From Bradyrhizobium glycinis (lineage in GTDB: Bacteria; Pseudomonadota; Alphaproteobacteria; Rhizobiales; Xanthobacteraceae): 64,000 nt of DNA. The DNA lies in contig NZ_JACCHQ010000006.1 in NCBI RefSeq assembly GCF_016031655.1, forward strand, positions 184,515-248,514, written 5' to 3'. The notes under the pieces were generated by a model. It searched no databases, had not been told where the DNA came from, and worked only from the letters and a program-made list of their open reading frames with translations. The number at the start of each line of letters is the position of its first letter. Positions within the stretch are counted from its first letter, which is position 1. Position numbers and translations under genes: made by a program. Of this stretch, positions 35,630 through 44,585 are shown piece after piece.

Positions 35630-37324
35630 TCATTCGAACCACGGCCATTCTGCCGGACCCTCATGCGTCACGGCTCCGCCCGGCGCCTGCCCAACCAGCC
35701 GCGCGTATTTTGCCAGCGCACCTGCACGGTGGCGTGGCGGGCGGGGCTTCCAATCGCGTCGCCGCGCGGCGAGCTCCTGTTCCTCGAGCAGGATATCCAT
35801 CCGCCTATTTGCGGCGTCAATCCGAATCCGGTCACCATTGCGGACGAGCGCCAGCGGACCGCCAACAAATGCCTCGGGGGACACGTAGCCGATGCACATC
35901 CCGCGGGTCGCGCCGGAGAACCGGCCATCGGTGATCAGCGCCACTTTTTCACCCATGCCCTGCCCATAGATCAGCGCGGTGACGCCGAGCATCTCACGCA
36001 TGCCGGGTCCGCCGACCGGCCCCTCATTGCGGATCACGAGCACCTCGCCTGCCTTGTAATTGCGGTCACGAACAGCAGCGACGCAGGCTTCTTCATCCTC
36101 GAAAACACGCGCCACGCCTTCGAAGAACTGGCTCTTCAAACCCGCGACCTTGATCACTGCTCCATCGGGACAGAGGTTGCCCTTCAGCACCGCGACGCCG
36201 CCGTCAGGCATGATCGGCGCGCGAGCCGCGTACACGACCTCTCCGTCGGGCGCGTCGGCCGCACCATACTCTTCGGCAAGCGTGCGGCCGGTGATGGACA
36301 AGCAGGCGCCATCGATATGACCGCTCTGGATCAGCTCGCGAATGATGACCGCAGCGCCGCCGATATCGTAGACATCCTTCGCCGTATACTTACCTCCAGG
36401 GCGCAGATTGCCGATCAACGGCGTCCTGGCAAAGACCTCACCCACGTCATCGATGCTGAATGCAATCCCGGCCTCATTCGCGATCGCCGGCAGGTGCAGC
36501 GCGGCGTTGGTCGAGCCGCCCGTCGCCGCCACGATCGCCGCTCCGTTCTCCAGGGATTTCCGCGTCACGATATCGCGCGGCAGCGGCCCGCCGCGGTCCA
36601 GCATCTCCATGATCAGTCGGCCGGCGCGTCGCGAAATCTGCGCACGCTCCGCATAAACACCGGGCACCATCGAGACGTTGGGAATGGTCAACCCCATCGC
36701 CTCGGAGACCATTCCCATGGTGTTCGCGGTGAACTGGCCGGCGCACGCACCGATCGTGGGCAAACACGCGCGCTCGATCCGCTCGAGGGTGGCGCCGTCG
36801 ATCTCGCCAGTCATGAAGCTGCCGACCGCCTCATAGGAATCGAGCACCGTCAGCGTCCGTCCATCCACGCGGCCCGGCAGCGAGCTGCCGCCATAGATGA
36901 AAATGGAGGGCACGTTGCAGCGGACCATGCCCATGATCACGCCAGGAAGCGTCTTGTCGCATCCGCCGTAGCCGATCAGCGCGTCGTAGGCCAGCCCATG
37001 GACCACGGCTTCGATCGAATCGGCGATCAGCTCCCGCGAGAACAGGGAGAACTTCATCCCCTCATGATTCATGCTGATGCCGTCGGACACCGAAACCGTC
37101 GAGAACTCACGCGGTGTACCGCCGGCCTCCTCGATTCCAGTCTTCGCTGCAGCTACCTGGAAGTCGTGGGTCATGTTGCAGGGCGTCTGCTCGCCCTTCA
37201 TGCTGACGATGCCCACCATCGGCTTCGCAATCGCAGCGTCGTCGAGCCCCATGGCGCGCATGAATGCACGATGCGGCGCTCGGTCGAGGCCGTCCGTGGT
37301 GACCCGTGATCGCAACTTCTTCAT
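35630..37324 (-). CDS. IlvD/Edd family dehydratase
   Basis: This 564-residue protein has the cluster-binding cysteines of the dihydroxy-acid dehydratase family ([11 protein letters not shown] and [14 protein letters not shown]). It dehydrates 2,3-dihydroxy acids. In this catabolic setting it may act on a sugar acid or a hydroxylated pathway intermediate instead of in branched-chain amino acid synthesis. It is flanked by the ABC ATPase and the binding protein, all on the same strand. Confidence 0.85.
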   Translation of the reverse strand: MKKLRSRVTTDGLDRAPHRAFMRAMGLDDAAIAKPMVGIVSMKGEQTPCNMTHDFQVAAAKTGIEEAGGTPREFSTVSVSDGISMNHEGMKFSLFSRELIADSIEAVVHGLAYDALIGYGGCDKTLPGVIMGMVRCNVPSIFIYGGSSLPGRVDGRTLTVLDSYEAVGSFMTGEIDGATLERIERACLPTIGACAGQFTANTMGMVSEAMGLTIPNVSMVPGVYAERAQISRRAGRLIMEMLDRGGPLPRDIVTRKSLENGAAIVAATGGSTNAALHLPAIANEAGIAFSIDDVGEVFARTPLIGNLRPGGKYTAKDVYDIGGAAVIIRELIQSGHIDGACLSITGRTLAEEYGAADAPDGEVVYAARAPIMPDGGVAVLKGNLCPDGAVIKVAGLKSQFFEGVARVFEDEEACVAAVRDRNYKAGEVLVIRNEGPVGGPGMREMLGVTALIYGQGMGEKVALITDGRFSGATRGMCIGYVSPEAFVGGPLALVRNGDRIRIDAANRRMDILLEEQELAARRRDWKPRPPRHRAGALAKYARLVGQAPGGAVTHEGPAEWPWFE

Positions 37325-37399
37325 TTATGCATCTTCTTCATGCAGCGTTCCGGATGATCCGGAATGCCACTATGTAACGTTCGGCAATTCGCTCCGTTT

Positions 37400-38383
37400 C
37401 TATTGCAGCGGCGCGACGATCGTCGGATGCTTGAACTGTGCGACATCCAGCTTCGGCAGCATTCCTGTCTCCGCATAGATATCCAGCATCTTCTGGATCG
37501 CCGGGAAGTTCGGCGCTGCGCCTGGGTCGCGGCCGAAATCATTGTCCTTGAGCAGGTAGGTCTCGAGCACCGGGATGGGCGCTTTCAGCACTTCATTGAC
37601 GACCTTGAGAGTCTCCTCGCGGTTCGCGAGTGCTTTCTTCATGCCCGAGGTAATATCGCGGACATAGGCCTTGACCAACTCGGGATTCTTGTCGACGAAA
37701 TCGGCACGGCAGGCTTCCAGGATGTGCACGATGTTCGGCATGGCCTGGGAGAGCGAGAACAGCTTCCTTGTGCCGCCCTTTGCCTCCGCGCGCGCAGCAA
37801 ACGGCTGGTTCATGTTGACCGCGTCGACGCGGCCTTGGCGCAGCGCGTCCTCGGAGACGGCAAAGCCGACCTCGACCAGCTTGATGTCCTTGGCCGGATC
37901 GACGCCATTCTGCTTCAAGAGCAGATTGAACGGCCCTTGCGTGCCGCCACCGATCACGGAAATGCCGACCGTCTTGCCCTTGAGATCCGCGATTGTCTTG
38001 ATGGGCGAGTCATCCATGACGGCCCAGTAGACCGAGAAGCCGCCGGGCATCTCGAAAACGTGTTGCGCCACGATATAAGCCTTGAGATTGCCGCCGACGA
38101 CACCGTTGGAGAGCGAGAGCGGCGCCTGCGTCGCGCAGTCCAGTGCACCGGCCGCCAGGGCCTGCGTCATCGGCGCGGTGCCCTGGAATTGGGTCCATTC
38201 GATGTTGTAGGCCTTGCCGAGATTGGGAAATTCGGCCGGCCTGCGCATCATCCAGTACTTGGACTCTTCCGCGGGGATGGTCCAGCCGACGCGGATCGTC
38301 TGTTGCCCCCATGACGGGCTTGCGCCCGCGCTGACGGCGGCTGCCGCCCCCAAAGCCAGGATCCACTTCGAAACGGTTCGCAT
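37400..38383 (-). CDS. ABC substrate-binding protein, NitT/TauT (SsuA-like) type
   Basis: This 327-residue exported protein has a signal peptide (cleaved after SWGQ-like residues near 26) and the SsuA/TauA fold (IRVGWTIPAEESKYWMM, GKTVGISVIGGGTQGPFNLL). GGAG lies seven bases before ATG 38383. It is the first gene of the operon binding protein-dehydratase-ATPase-permease-permease-dioxygenase. Ligands of this family include sulfonates, nitrate, pyrimidine precursors and aromatic acids; the substrate is not evident. Confidence 0.87.
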   Translation of the reverse strand: MRTVSKWILALGAAAAVSAGASPSWGQQTIRVGWTIPAEESKYWMMRRPAEFPNLGKAYNIEWTQFQGTAPMTQALAAGALDCATQAPLSLSNGVVGGNLKAYIVAQHVFEMPGGFSVYWAVMDDSPIKTIADLKGKTVGISVIGGGTQGPFNLLLKQNGVDPAKDIKLVEVGFAVSEDALRQGRVDAVNMNQPFAARAEAKGGTRKLFSLSQAMPNIVHILEACRADFVDKNPELVKAYVRDITSGMKKALANREETLKVVNEVLKAPIPVLETYLLKDNDFGRDPGAAPNFPAIQKMLDIYAETGMLPKLDVAQFKHPTIVAPLQ

Positions 38384-38438
38384 CGTGCCACTCCGCTGCT
38401 CCGGCGCCGACCGGCGCCCCCAACCCGACCGCCTCAAA

Positions 38439-38456
38439 TGTTTCATGGTTCAAACA
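38439..38456. promoter_or_regulatory. Inverted repeat upstream of the importer operon
   Basis: TGTTT and AAACA are inverted around eight bases, and the right half (GGTTCAAACAAT) resembles the MarR-type palindromes of the 18-26 kb cluster. It lies 56 bases upstream of the binding-protein gene and about 90 bases from the divergent dehydrogenase gene, so either may be controlled. Confidence 0.4.
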
Positions 38457-38543
38457 ATCAGGCAAGCCATGCGGGGTGGGCGGTCTTGCCGGTAGTTAGG
38501 CAATGTATGGTAAAGCGGCGTCTGCGACAGAAGGAGGCAACCT

Positions 38544-39460
38544 ATGGCTGACGACAGCAAGGCAAACCCGCAAGCACCGAGAAGCTCGGCTATCTCGGCC
38601 TGGGACTCATGGGAACGCCGATGACCCGACGCCTGCTGAAGGCCGGCTATCCGGTCGCTGTCTGGAATCGCTCAGAGGGCAAGGTGGCGCCGCTCGTCGA
38701 GGCTGGCGCCAAGCACGTGGTCACGCCCCGAGAGCTCCTGGCGAGCTCGGATATCGTCTTCATGTGCGTGACGGATGCGGCGGCGGTGGAGGAGGTAATC
38801 TTCGGGGCCGAAGGTCTGGCAGCCGCCCCTGGCGCGGGCAAGCTTGTGGTCGACTTCTCGTCAATCCATCCAGATGCGGCGCGCGACCTCGCAACGCGAT
38901 TGAACGACGCGAACGGTGCGGGCTGGATCGATGCGCCGGTGTCCGGGGGCACCAAGGGCGCCGAGGAAGGCACGCTCGCCATCATGGCGGGCGGAGCAGC
39001 CGGCGACATCGAGAGGGTGCGGCCCTACGTGCTGGCCATGGCGCGCAGGTTTACGCATATGGGCCCGATCGGCGCCGGCCAGACCACAAAGCTGTGCAAC
39101 CAGGTGATCGTCGGGTGCGCGATGGCAGTGCTCGCGGAAGCAACCCGCCTTGCCGTGAACTCCGGAATTGACGCCAACCGACTGCCCGAAGCGCTCGCCG
39201 GCGGCTTTGCGGATTCCATCCCACTCCAGCTGTTCGTGCCGCGGATGGTCAAGGGCATTCACACCCCGCCGCTCGGCCACATCGCCACGATGCTCAAGGA
39301 CCTTGATACGGTGGCCGATGTTGCACAGGCAACCTCGACGCCGGTGCCGATGGCCGCGCTTGCCGGACAGCTTTTCAGGCTGGCTAAGGCCGCACGAGGT
39401 GCGGACGCGGACGCGCTGGAGATTTACAAACTTTCGGCGGCAGAGTGCAAAGCTGTATAG
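38544..39460 (+). pseudogene. 3-hydroxyisobutyrate dehydrogenase-like gene with N-terminal frameshift
   Basis: From about 38576 the frame reads TEKLGYLGLGLMGTPMTRRL, a beta-hydroxyacid dehydrogenase N-terminus with its GxGxxG motif, and continues to a normal end (catalytic region around GAGQTTKLCNQV). No start codon precedes the glycine motif in that frame. The only strong site, AAGGAGG, serves ATG 38544 in a different frame (MADDSKANPQ). One missing base between 38547 and 38582 explains this. Starting at the ATG at 38609 would lose the nucleotide-binding turn. Sequencing error is an alternative; if functional, it is an NAD(P) dehydrogenase of the second cluster. Confidence 0.7.
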
Positions 39461-39467
39461 GGGCGCG

Positions 39468-40031
39468 TTACGGCAAGTTCTTGCGCTCATCGTCGGCCAT
39501 GAAGCGACCGAACGCCCCTCGCGCAAAGAGCAGCGGCTCCTTCGCATTGTAGGTATATGCCTCGACCGCGCCGAGAAAGATCACGTGGTCACCGCCATAA
39601 TAGCGATTCACGGAGCGGCATTGAAAGTTGGCGACGCTCTCGGCGAGCACTGGCGCGTTGCCGAGGCCAGGGGTCCAGTCGACGCCGGTGAACTTGTCGT
39701 CCGACGACTTGGCGAATTTGTTCGCAAGCGCCTGTTGCGAAGCGTCGAGAACGTTGACGCAGAAATGGCTGGCGTTCTGGAAGACGGTCAAACTCGAGGA
39801 ATAGACGACGAGACTCCACAGAACCAGCGGGGGATTCAGCGAGACCGAGGCGAAAGAATTGCATGTCAGCCCGTACGGCCTGCCGTCGGGCGCTGCCGCG
39901 GTGATGATCGTCACGCCGGTTGCATAGGTTCCGAGCGCGTTGCGAAAGTCTCGAGGATCGATCTGCGAGCTGTCGCTCGCGAACTCGTTGGCGGGATCCG
40001 GAGCGCGAGGCTGCTTCGGCAGGTCATTCAT
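39468..40031 (-). CDS. Flavin reductase of a two-component monooxygenase
   Basis: This 187-residue protein has the flavin reductase fold (FRNALGTYATGVTIITAAAP, LTCNSFASVSLNPPLVLWSL) as in HpaC and HsaB. It would supply reduced FMN or FAD to the monooxygenase at 40041-41270, whose stop lies nine bases upstream on the same strand. Confidence 0.87.
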   Translation of the reverse strand: MNDLPKQPRAPDPANEFASDSSQIDPRDFRNALGTYATGVTIITAAAPDGRPYGLTCNSFASVSLNPPLVLWSLVVYSSSLTVFQNASHFCVNVLDASQQALANKFAKSSDDKFTGVDWTPGLGNAPVLAESVANFQCRSVNRYYGGDHVIFLGAVEAYTYNAKEPLLFARGAFGRFMADDERKNLP

Positions 40032-40040
40032 CGGCCGGCC

Positions 40041-41270
40041 TCACAGCGTGAGATTCTCGGAGGGTAGGCCGAGCGCCACCCGTCCGTAGTTGGTCCCGGC
40101 CGCATCGAAGTTGAACGCGAGATGTGAGTTGATCGCGTGCGCATCGCGGAACTGCCGCTGCAACACGCCGCTCGTGAACAGACCACGCGCGCCGCTCGCG
40201 GCAAACAGCATCGAGACCGCGTCCGTGCACAAGTTCACGGAAAAGGATCCGTCGCGGCGATATCTGGTCTTGGTCGCCATGTCAGGAATATGGCCGCGCT
40301 GTGCGTCCTCCATTGCATCGAGACAGACCGATCGCATGACCAGGCGCGCAGCGTCGATCTTGGCCGAGGCCTCGGCAATCTTGATTTGCGTGCTTTGAAA
40401 ATCGCTCAGCTTGGCGCGGTTGTAGGTCGAAATACGATGACGTGCGACCTCCGTGTAATCGTCAAGGCACGCCTGTGCATTCCCCAGTGCGACACCGGAG
40501 AGGACGTAAGGAAATAGTGAGAAGACAGGCAGCGTGTACAGAGGATTCGGATTGACCGCGCTTCCCGGCGTCGGGCCACCTGAGAGGTCCCCCACGGCGA
40601 CCGTCATATGGTCAGCCACGAAGGCATCCCTGACCTCGACGTCGCAAGATCCTGTCCCGCGCAGTCCGGCGACATTCCAGGTGTCCAGCACCTTGTAATC
40701 GCCGCTCGGTAGTAGAAAGATTCGATACTCGATGCCGTCGGCATCGTCGTCGGAATAGACCACGCTCGCAAGCATATTCCATTCGCAGGAGGCAACGCCC
40801 GAGGAGAATGGCCAGCTGCCATGCAACTGGTATCCGCCCTTGACCCGCGTGGCGCGTCCGGCGGGAAAAATGAACGAGGACGCGATCAAAGTATCCGGAT
40901 TGCGGCCCCAGACCAGATCCTGCGCCCGTCGCTCGAACATGCCGAGCATCCAATGATGGCTCGCCAGATTGGCGAGATTCCAGGCGACCGACGCATCCGC
41001 CTGCCCGAGCAGCTCAGCGCAATCGACGAGAGCGACATAGTCGAGCTCAGCGCCACCAATCCGGGCCGGCTGGAGCATCCGGAACAGGCCGGCCTCATGA
41101 AGATCTGTCTCGGTTTCCGAGGGCAGATGCCGCAGCTCCTCCGTCCTTGCCGCCCGCTCACGTAGTCGCGGAAGGAGGCTCCGGGCCTTCGCGATCATGG
41201 CCGCATAGGCGCCCTCTCCGGCCTCCGGCCCGGTAGACCGCCTCATGCTCGGCTTTCGATCCGGCGCCAT
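40041..41270 (-). CDS. Flavin-dependent monooxygenase with acyl-CoA dehydrogenase fold
   Basis: This 409-residue class D flavoprotein resembles HsaA, DszC and HpaB-type oxygenases: a helical N-terminus (LFRMLQPARIGGAELDYVAL), a middle domain with WPFSSGVASCEWNM and GLRGTGSCDVEV, and a helical C-terminus. These use reduced flavin from a partner to hydroxylate an aromatic or heteroaromatic ring. The partner reductase is the next gene. AGGGA lies upstream of ATG 41270. Confidence 0.85.
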   Translation of the reverse strand: MAPDRKPSMRRSTGPEAGEGAYAAMIAKARSLLPRLRERAARTEELRHLPSETETDLHEAGLFRMLQPARIGGAELDYVALVDCAELLGQADASVAWNLANLASHHWMLGMFERRAQDLVWGRNPDTLIASSFIFPAGRATRVKGGYQLHGSWPFSSGVASCEWNMLASVVYSDDDADGIEYRIFLLPSGDYKVLDTWNVAGLRGTGSCDVEVRDAFVADHMTVAVGDLSGGPTPGSAVNPNPLYTLPVFSLFPYVLSGVALGNAQACLDDYTEVARHRISTYNRAKLSDFQSTQIKIAEASAKIDAARLVMRSVCLDAMEDAQRGHIPDMATKTRYRRDGSFSVNLCTDAVSMLFAASGARGLFTSGVLQRQFRDAHAINSHLAFNFDAAGTNYGRVALGLPSENLTL

Positions 41271-41395
41271 TCGTGTCCCTCGATTTCACATACTTATGCG
41301 GCCGCCCCTCCGCCAAATCAAGCCGATGCAGCCCGCATTGCGACGCATCGATCCCCACCCTGCGCCAATGCCCTGTGCCTGGGACCTCCTTAGGC

Positions 41396-42664
41396 TCACA
41401 CCGGCGTAGAGGTCTTGCCGGAGCCAAAAGCACCCTTCTGGGCAAATTCCTTGATCCGGCGTTCGTCGTACCTGAGGATATTTCGCAAGACGTCTTCGGT
41501 ATGCTCGCCCAACAGGGGTGCCGCGACAGGATCGATCGTGCCGGTCAGGCTCATCGTAATCGGCGGCTCGATGTTGGGCACCCACTCGGCTGTCGGATGC
41601 GGAATCCGGTTCAAGCGATGGCGCTCGCGAGCCTCAGGGGCATTGAAGCCCTCCTCGACCGTCCTGAGATAGCCGACCGGAATATTGGCAAGCTTCATCT
41701 TCGCCATCCAGTTCTCGAGAGTATCGCTCGCGAAGACTTCGGCAATGGCTGCCCGCAGCAGCTCCTTGTTCTCCGAACGAGCTTTACGCGTCGCAAACCG
41801 CGGATCGGTGATGAGATCGGGGCGATTCAGCACCTCGACCACAAGCCGGCGATAGAGCCGGTCGTTGGCGCAGGCCATGTAGAGCGGCCCGTCAGAAGCC
41901 TCGTAGACGCCGACGGTGGGAGACCCGCTCGGCGAATTGCCGAAACGGCCGGGGTTTTCGCCGTTGATGAGATAGGCCATGCCGTAGAAACCGGTCATTC
42001 CCATCGCGACGTCGAACAGGGCAACTTCGACATGCTGCCCCCGGCCGAGCCGCTCCCGCGCCAGTAGCGCCAGCAGGATGGCGTTACAGGCAGACATCCC
42101 CGTCGCGATGTCGACGATGGGCGGGCCAGTGCGAACCGCCGGGCCGTCGGCAAATCCGTTGAGCGACATGAAGCCGCTTTCCGCCTGCGTGATGGGATCG
42201 AAGCCTGGCCGCGAGGCAAATGGTCCGCTGCGTCCGTAGGCGGAGATCGAGCAATAGACCAGCCGCGGGTTGAGCGGCGCGACCGATTCATAGTCCAGCC
42301 CGAATTTCTTCATGACCCCGCTCGAAAAATTCTCCACGACCACATCTGCCTTGCGGATCAGTTCCAGCGCGATCTCGCGCGCCTCGGGCACGGCAAGATC
42401 GAGCGCGATGCCGCGCTTGTTGCGATTCAGGCTGAGAAAGGCGGCGCTCTCGCCTCCGATCTCGGCGTGCTCATAGGCGCGCGTATCATCGCCGCCATCG
42501 GGATTCTCGATCTTGATGACACGCGCACCGTAGTCGGCGAGCGTCTGGGTGCAGGCAGGGCCGGCGACCACGCGCGTGAAATCGACGACCAATAGACCAT
42601 CGAGCGCGGTCGGTCCTCCCGTCCCTTGCGAGGCACGTACCGGCAATTGAGGCTTGGTGGGCAT
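41396..42664 (-). CDS. Class III CoA-transferase (CaiB/BaiF family)
   Basis: This 422-residue protein has the family N-terminus (LDGLLVVDFTRVVAGPACTQ) and the catalytic aspartate region (VVENFSSGVMKKFGLDY, with RPGFDPITQAESGFM after). It would move CoA between an acid and a CoA donor. Alone in its reading direction for 125 bases before the oxygenase, it may activate the oxygenase substrate or a product. Confidence 0.87.
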   Translation of the reverse strand: MPTKPQLPVRASQGTGGPTALDGLLVVDFTRVVAGPACTQTLADYGARVIKIENPDGGDDTRAYEHAEIGGESAAFLSLNRNKRGIALDLAVPEAREIALELIRKADVVVENFSSGVMKKFGLDYESVAPLNPRLVYCSISAYGRSGPFASRPGFDPITQAESGFMSLNGFADGPAVRTGPPIVDIATGMSACNAILLALLARERLGRGQHVEVALFDVAMGMTGFYGMAYLINGENPGRFGNSPSGSPTVGVYEASDGPLYMACANDRLYRRLVVEVLNRPDLITDPRFATRKARSENKELLRAAIAEVFASDTLENWMAKMKLANIPVGYLRTVEEGFNAPEARERHRLNRIPHPTAEWVPNIEPPITMSLTGTIDPVAAPLLGEHTEDVLRNILRYDERRIKEFAQKGAFGSGKTSTPV

Positions 42665-42784
42665 CGATCGCGCTCTCCCTTACATCGGCTTATGGCCGCC
42701 GAATTTTTCTGCAAGAGCAAACTTAAAGCCCGGCGCTGCCGACTTCGCAAGTCCCACGCCGACATCGCTTCAATACGCAAAAAG

Positions 42785-42814
42785 GACCCGGCAGCCCTGG
42801 GGCTGCCGGGTCCT
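42785..42814 (-). terminator. Rho-independent terminator
   Basis: GGACCCGGCAGCCC pairs with GGGCTGCCGGGTCC (14-bp stem, loop TG). On the minus strand a T-run (complement of 42779-42784) follows. It lies just after the terminase-derived gene, which ends at 42843. Confidence 0.85.
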
Positions 42815-42842
42815 AGCGCGTTCCGTGCGGCGGCAAACCTGC

Positions 42843-43490
42843 TCAGTGCAGCCACTTCCGCCAATAGAGCGTATGCGCCCAAGCCCAGGGGGTCTCGGGC
42901 TCGAACAGCCGATAGCCCGCCTGAATGAAGTTGTTCGCCGAAACCGGGTTGTCGGTCGTATCGGAGACGATGCTGTCCCATCCCATACGCCGCGCCCTCG
43001 CCTCGACCACACGCATCAATCTGCGCTGAAGGCCGTTCCAGCTTGCCCAGAGCTCGGAGTCCTTGGCCCGGATCGTCGGCCGCAGCAGCGCGAGGCTGCG
43101 CGCGCTCAAGGATTGCGCCTCGTCGATCCAGGCGATGCGAAACCCTTCCAGCGATTTGATCGAGTCGGCCGTGTGATCCTGAAGCCCGCGGAAGATGATC
43201 AGCCCGCCTCCGGGCGTCTCGATCTTGTCGCTGAACAACTTGAAGCCATGTCCGAGCCCGAGGCTTGCGATCTTGCCTTCGATCAAGCGCTTCGACGATT
43301 GCGCCAGCGTACGCTGCGCCTCTCGGATGCAGACCGCGAGCGTGCCGCGCTCGGCCTGGCAGGTCTCGACCAGGAGCTCGCCGAAGAAATGCGATTTACC
43401 CGAGCCGCGTCCCCCGTAAACGCCTTTGTAGCGCGCAGGTTTCAGCAGCGGCTCGAAGATCTTGGCCGTCGGAATTTTCAGAATCGACAC
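42843..43490 (-). CDS. Chimera: terminase large subunit N-terminus fused to a GNAT C-terminus
   Basis: Residues 1-152 are the start of a PBSX-type phage terminase ATPase: Walker A GGRGSGKS (26-33) and Walker B IAWIDEAQ (119-126), ending SELWASWN. Residues 153-215 instead resemble the end of a GNAT acetyltransferase (RRLMRVVEARARRMGWDSIV, NNFIQAGYRLFEPE, WAHTLYWRKWL). The nuclease half of the terminase and the acetyl-CoA-binding part of the GNAT are mostly gone. A deletion joining two genes in frame explains it (junction near 43034). The GTG start has GAGG seven bases upstream. Function as a packaging enzyme or acetyltransferase is unlikely. Confidence 0.8.
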   Translation of the reverse strand: MSILKIPTAKIFEPLLKPARYKGVYGGRGSGKSHFFGELLVETCQAERGTLAVCIREAQRTLAQSSKRLIEGKIASLGLGHGFKLFSDKIETPGGGLIIFRGLQDHTADSIKSLEGFRIAWIDEAQSLSARSLALLRPTIRAKDSELWASWNGLQRRLMRVVEARARRMGWDSIVSDTTDNPVSANNFIQAGYRLFEPETPWAWAHTLYWRKWLH

Positions 43491-43521
43491 CGGATGCCCT
43501 CGTTCGCAAAGGCATCAAACG

Positions 43522-43552
43522 AAAAACCCGCGACGGATTTCATCCGCGCGGG
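43522..43552 (-). terminator. Terminator-like hairpin beside repeat copy 1
   Basis: AAAAA then CCCGCGACGGAT pairing with ATCCGCGCGGG; on the minus strand the hairpin is followed by a T-run. It lies between the small and large terminase genes. Confidence 0.65.
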
Positions 43553-43567
43553 CAATACCAACTTCTG

Positions 43568-43608
43568 TCGATGATGCCATTCTGCCAGTGTTTTGCCCGA
43601 CGGGTCAA
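43568..43608 (-). repeat. 41-bp island repeat, copy 1
   Basis: It contains the conserved core CGTCGGGCAAAACA read on the minus strand, preceded by TTGACC and followed by CTGGCAGAATGG. It overlaps the stop codon of the small terminase gene and is followed by the hairpin at 43522. Confidence 0.85.
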
Positions 43609-43991
43609 TGGTCAATCGAGGCGCGATTGCAGGTCGGAATCTCCGCCATCTCGAGCGTCGTGACGGCATCACCGCCAGTCGAGCTCGGCGGATGCACGAT
43701 GATGCGCTCGATCCGGTGAATCAATTCCAGCACTCCGTCCTGGCCGTTCTCGACCGGCTGTGCGGCCTTGCCCCAGCCGCGATCGAGGATGGCGTTGGCG
43801 GCCGAGACGCGCGCCGCCGGCGTCGCATCTTCGCTGCGCATGATGCCGACGAGCACCCTGATGGCGGTTCGGGTGTGGCTGCGCGCGAGCGAGCGGATTT
43901 CGGTCAGGTTGCGCGCCCGCGACGTCTTCGCACGCGCGGGCAAGCGGGCTGGCGCAGGCTCGGGCTCACATGCGATGATGTCTTCGCTCAC
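43605..43991 (-). CDS. Phage terminase small subunit-like protein
   Basis: This 128-residue protein follows a 24-residue membrane peptide, with GTG 43991 overlapping its stop. A helical core reads AARVSAANAILDRGWGKAAQ with basic residues before it, in keeping with small DNA-packaging or HTH-type phage proteins. Its position before a terminase large-subunit remnant supports the call, but I do not see a diagnostic motif. A repeat copy and hairpin separate it from that remnant. Confidence 0.55.
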   Translation of the reverse strand: MSEDIIACEPEPAPARLPARAKTSRARNLTEIRSLARSHTRTAIRVLVGIMRSEDATPAARVSAANAILDRGWGKAAQPVENGQDGVLELIHRIERIIVHPPSSTGGDAVTTLEMAEIPTCNRASIDH

Positions 43992-44062
43992 GAAAACATC
44001 TCCCACAGCACGATGGCAACGAGGCCCGCGACGGCCAGCGATATCAGGTAGGCGGTCATCAT
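43988..44062 (-). CDS. 24-residue membrane peptide
   Basis: A 24-codon frame (MMTAYLISLAVAGLVAIVLW, then EMFS) has AAGGAG upstream of a double ATG (44062 and 44059). It is a single hydrophobic helix. Its stop overlaps the GTG of the next gene, so the two are coupled. Phage-type small membrane protein is a possibility; no family recognised. Confidence 0.6.
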   Translation of the reverse strand: MMTAYLISLAVAGLVAIVLWEMFS

Positions 44063-44305
44063 CTCTCCTTGTCACGAAAATGCGCGGCAGATCGCGCGGC
44101 GAGGCGCGATCGTTTCGGGCGCGAACCCTATCTCCGTTGAACCCGGAGACCGCAGCGGCGCAGGCAAATGCCCGGCGCCGCGGGCCGGCACGTTCGCGCG
44201 TGCACGGCCAGCAATAGGTTCGGACGACGGCGCGCCGATCGGCGTTATTCAAGCGAGTGCGTGGCCGCAATGCGCCGCCGCCGTCCGATTCCGAAATCGA
44301 GAACG

Positions 44306-44339
44306 AAAAAACCCGCAGCGGATTTTGTCCCGCGCGGGT
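44306..44339 (-). terminator. Terminator-like hairpin beside repeat copy 2
   Basis: An A-run is followed by ACCCGCAGCGG pairing imperfectly with CCGCGCGGGT; on the minus strand it ends in a T-run. Confidence 0.6.
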
Positions 44340-44353
44340 GAACCAAACTCGTC

Positions 44354-44394
44354 TCGATGATGACATGATGCCGGTGTTTTGCCCGACGTGTCAA
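44354..44394 (-). repeat. 41-bp island repeat, copy 2
   Basis: Core CGTCGGGCAAAACA on the minus strand, preceded by TTGACA; the following part is changed to CCGGCATCATG. Confidence 0.8.
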
Positions 44395-44449
44395 ACCTCG
44401 TGTTTTGCGTGATACGCATCGCGCGAAACGAACATGAGAAGCGCACAGG

Positions 44450-44482
44450 AAAAAGCCCGCCGCAGACTGCTCCGCGCGGGCT
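44450..44482 (-). terminator. Terminator-like hairpin beside repeat copy 3
   Basis: An A-run and AGCCCGCCGCAG pair with the GC-rich CTCCGCGCGGGCT; the minus strand carries the T-run. Confidence 0.6.
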
Positions 44483-44496
44483 CGATCATACTCTTT

Positions 44497-44537
44497 TCGA
44501 TGATGCCATTCTGCCAGTGTTTTGCCCGACGTGTCAA
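44497..44537 (-). repeat. 41-bp island repeat, copy 3
   Basis: Close to consensus: TTGACA, then CGTCGGGCAAAACA, then CTGGCAGAATGG on the minus strand. Confidence 0.85.
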
Positions 44538-44585
44538 ACGAACGAATTCGCACAAGCCGCGTTGGACAATCAGGAGCGACCGGTC

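Larger units (their letters stand above)
44063..44585. other. Gene-free stretch with two repeat copies
   Basis: Apart from the repeats at 44354 and 44497 and their hairpins, I see no convincing gene here. Long frames exist only as antisense shadows. Confidence 0.5.

Noticed and set aside
43605..44366. A 253-residue gene on the minus strand
   Set aside because: Only the last 128 codons have a good ribosome-binding site and start; the earlier part overlaps a 24-residue peptide gene and a repeat-bearing gap.
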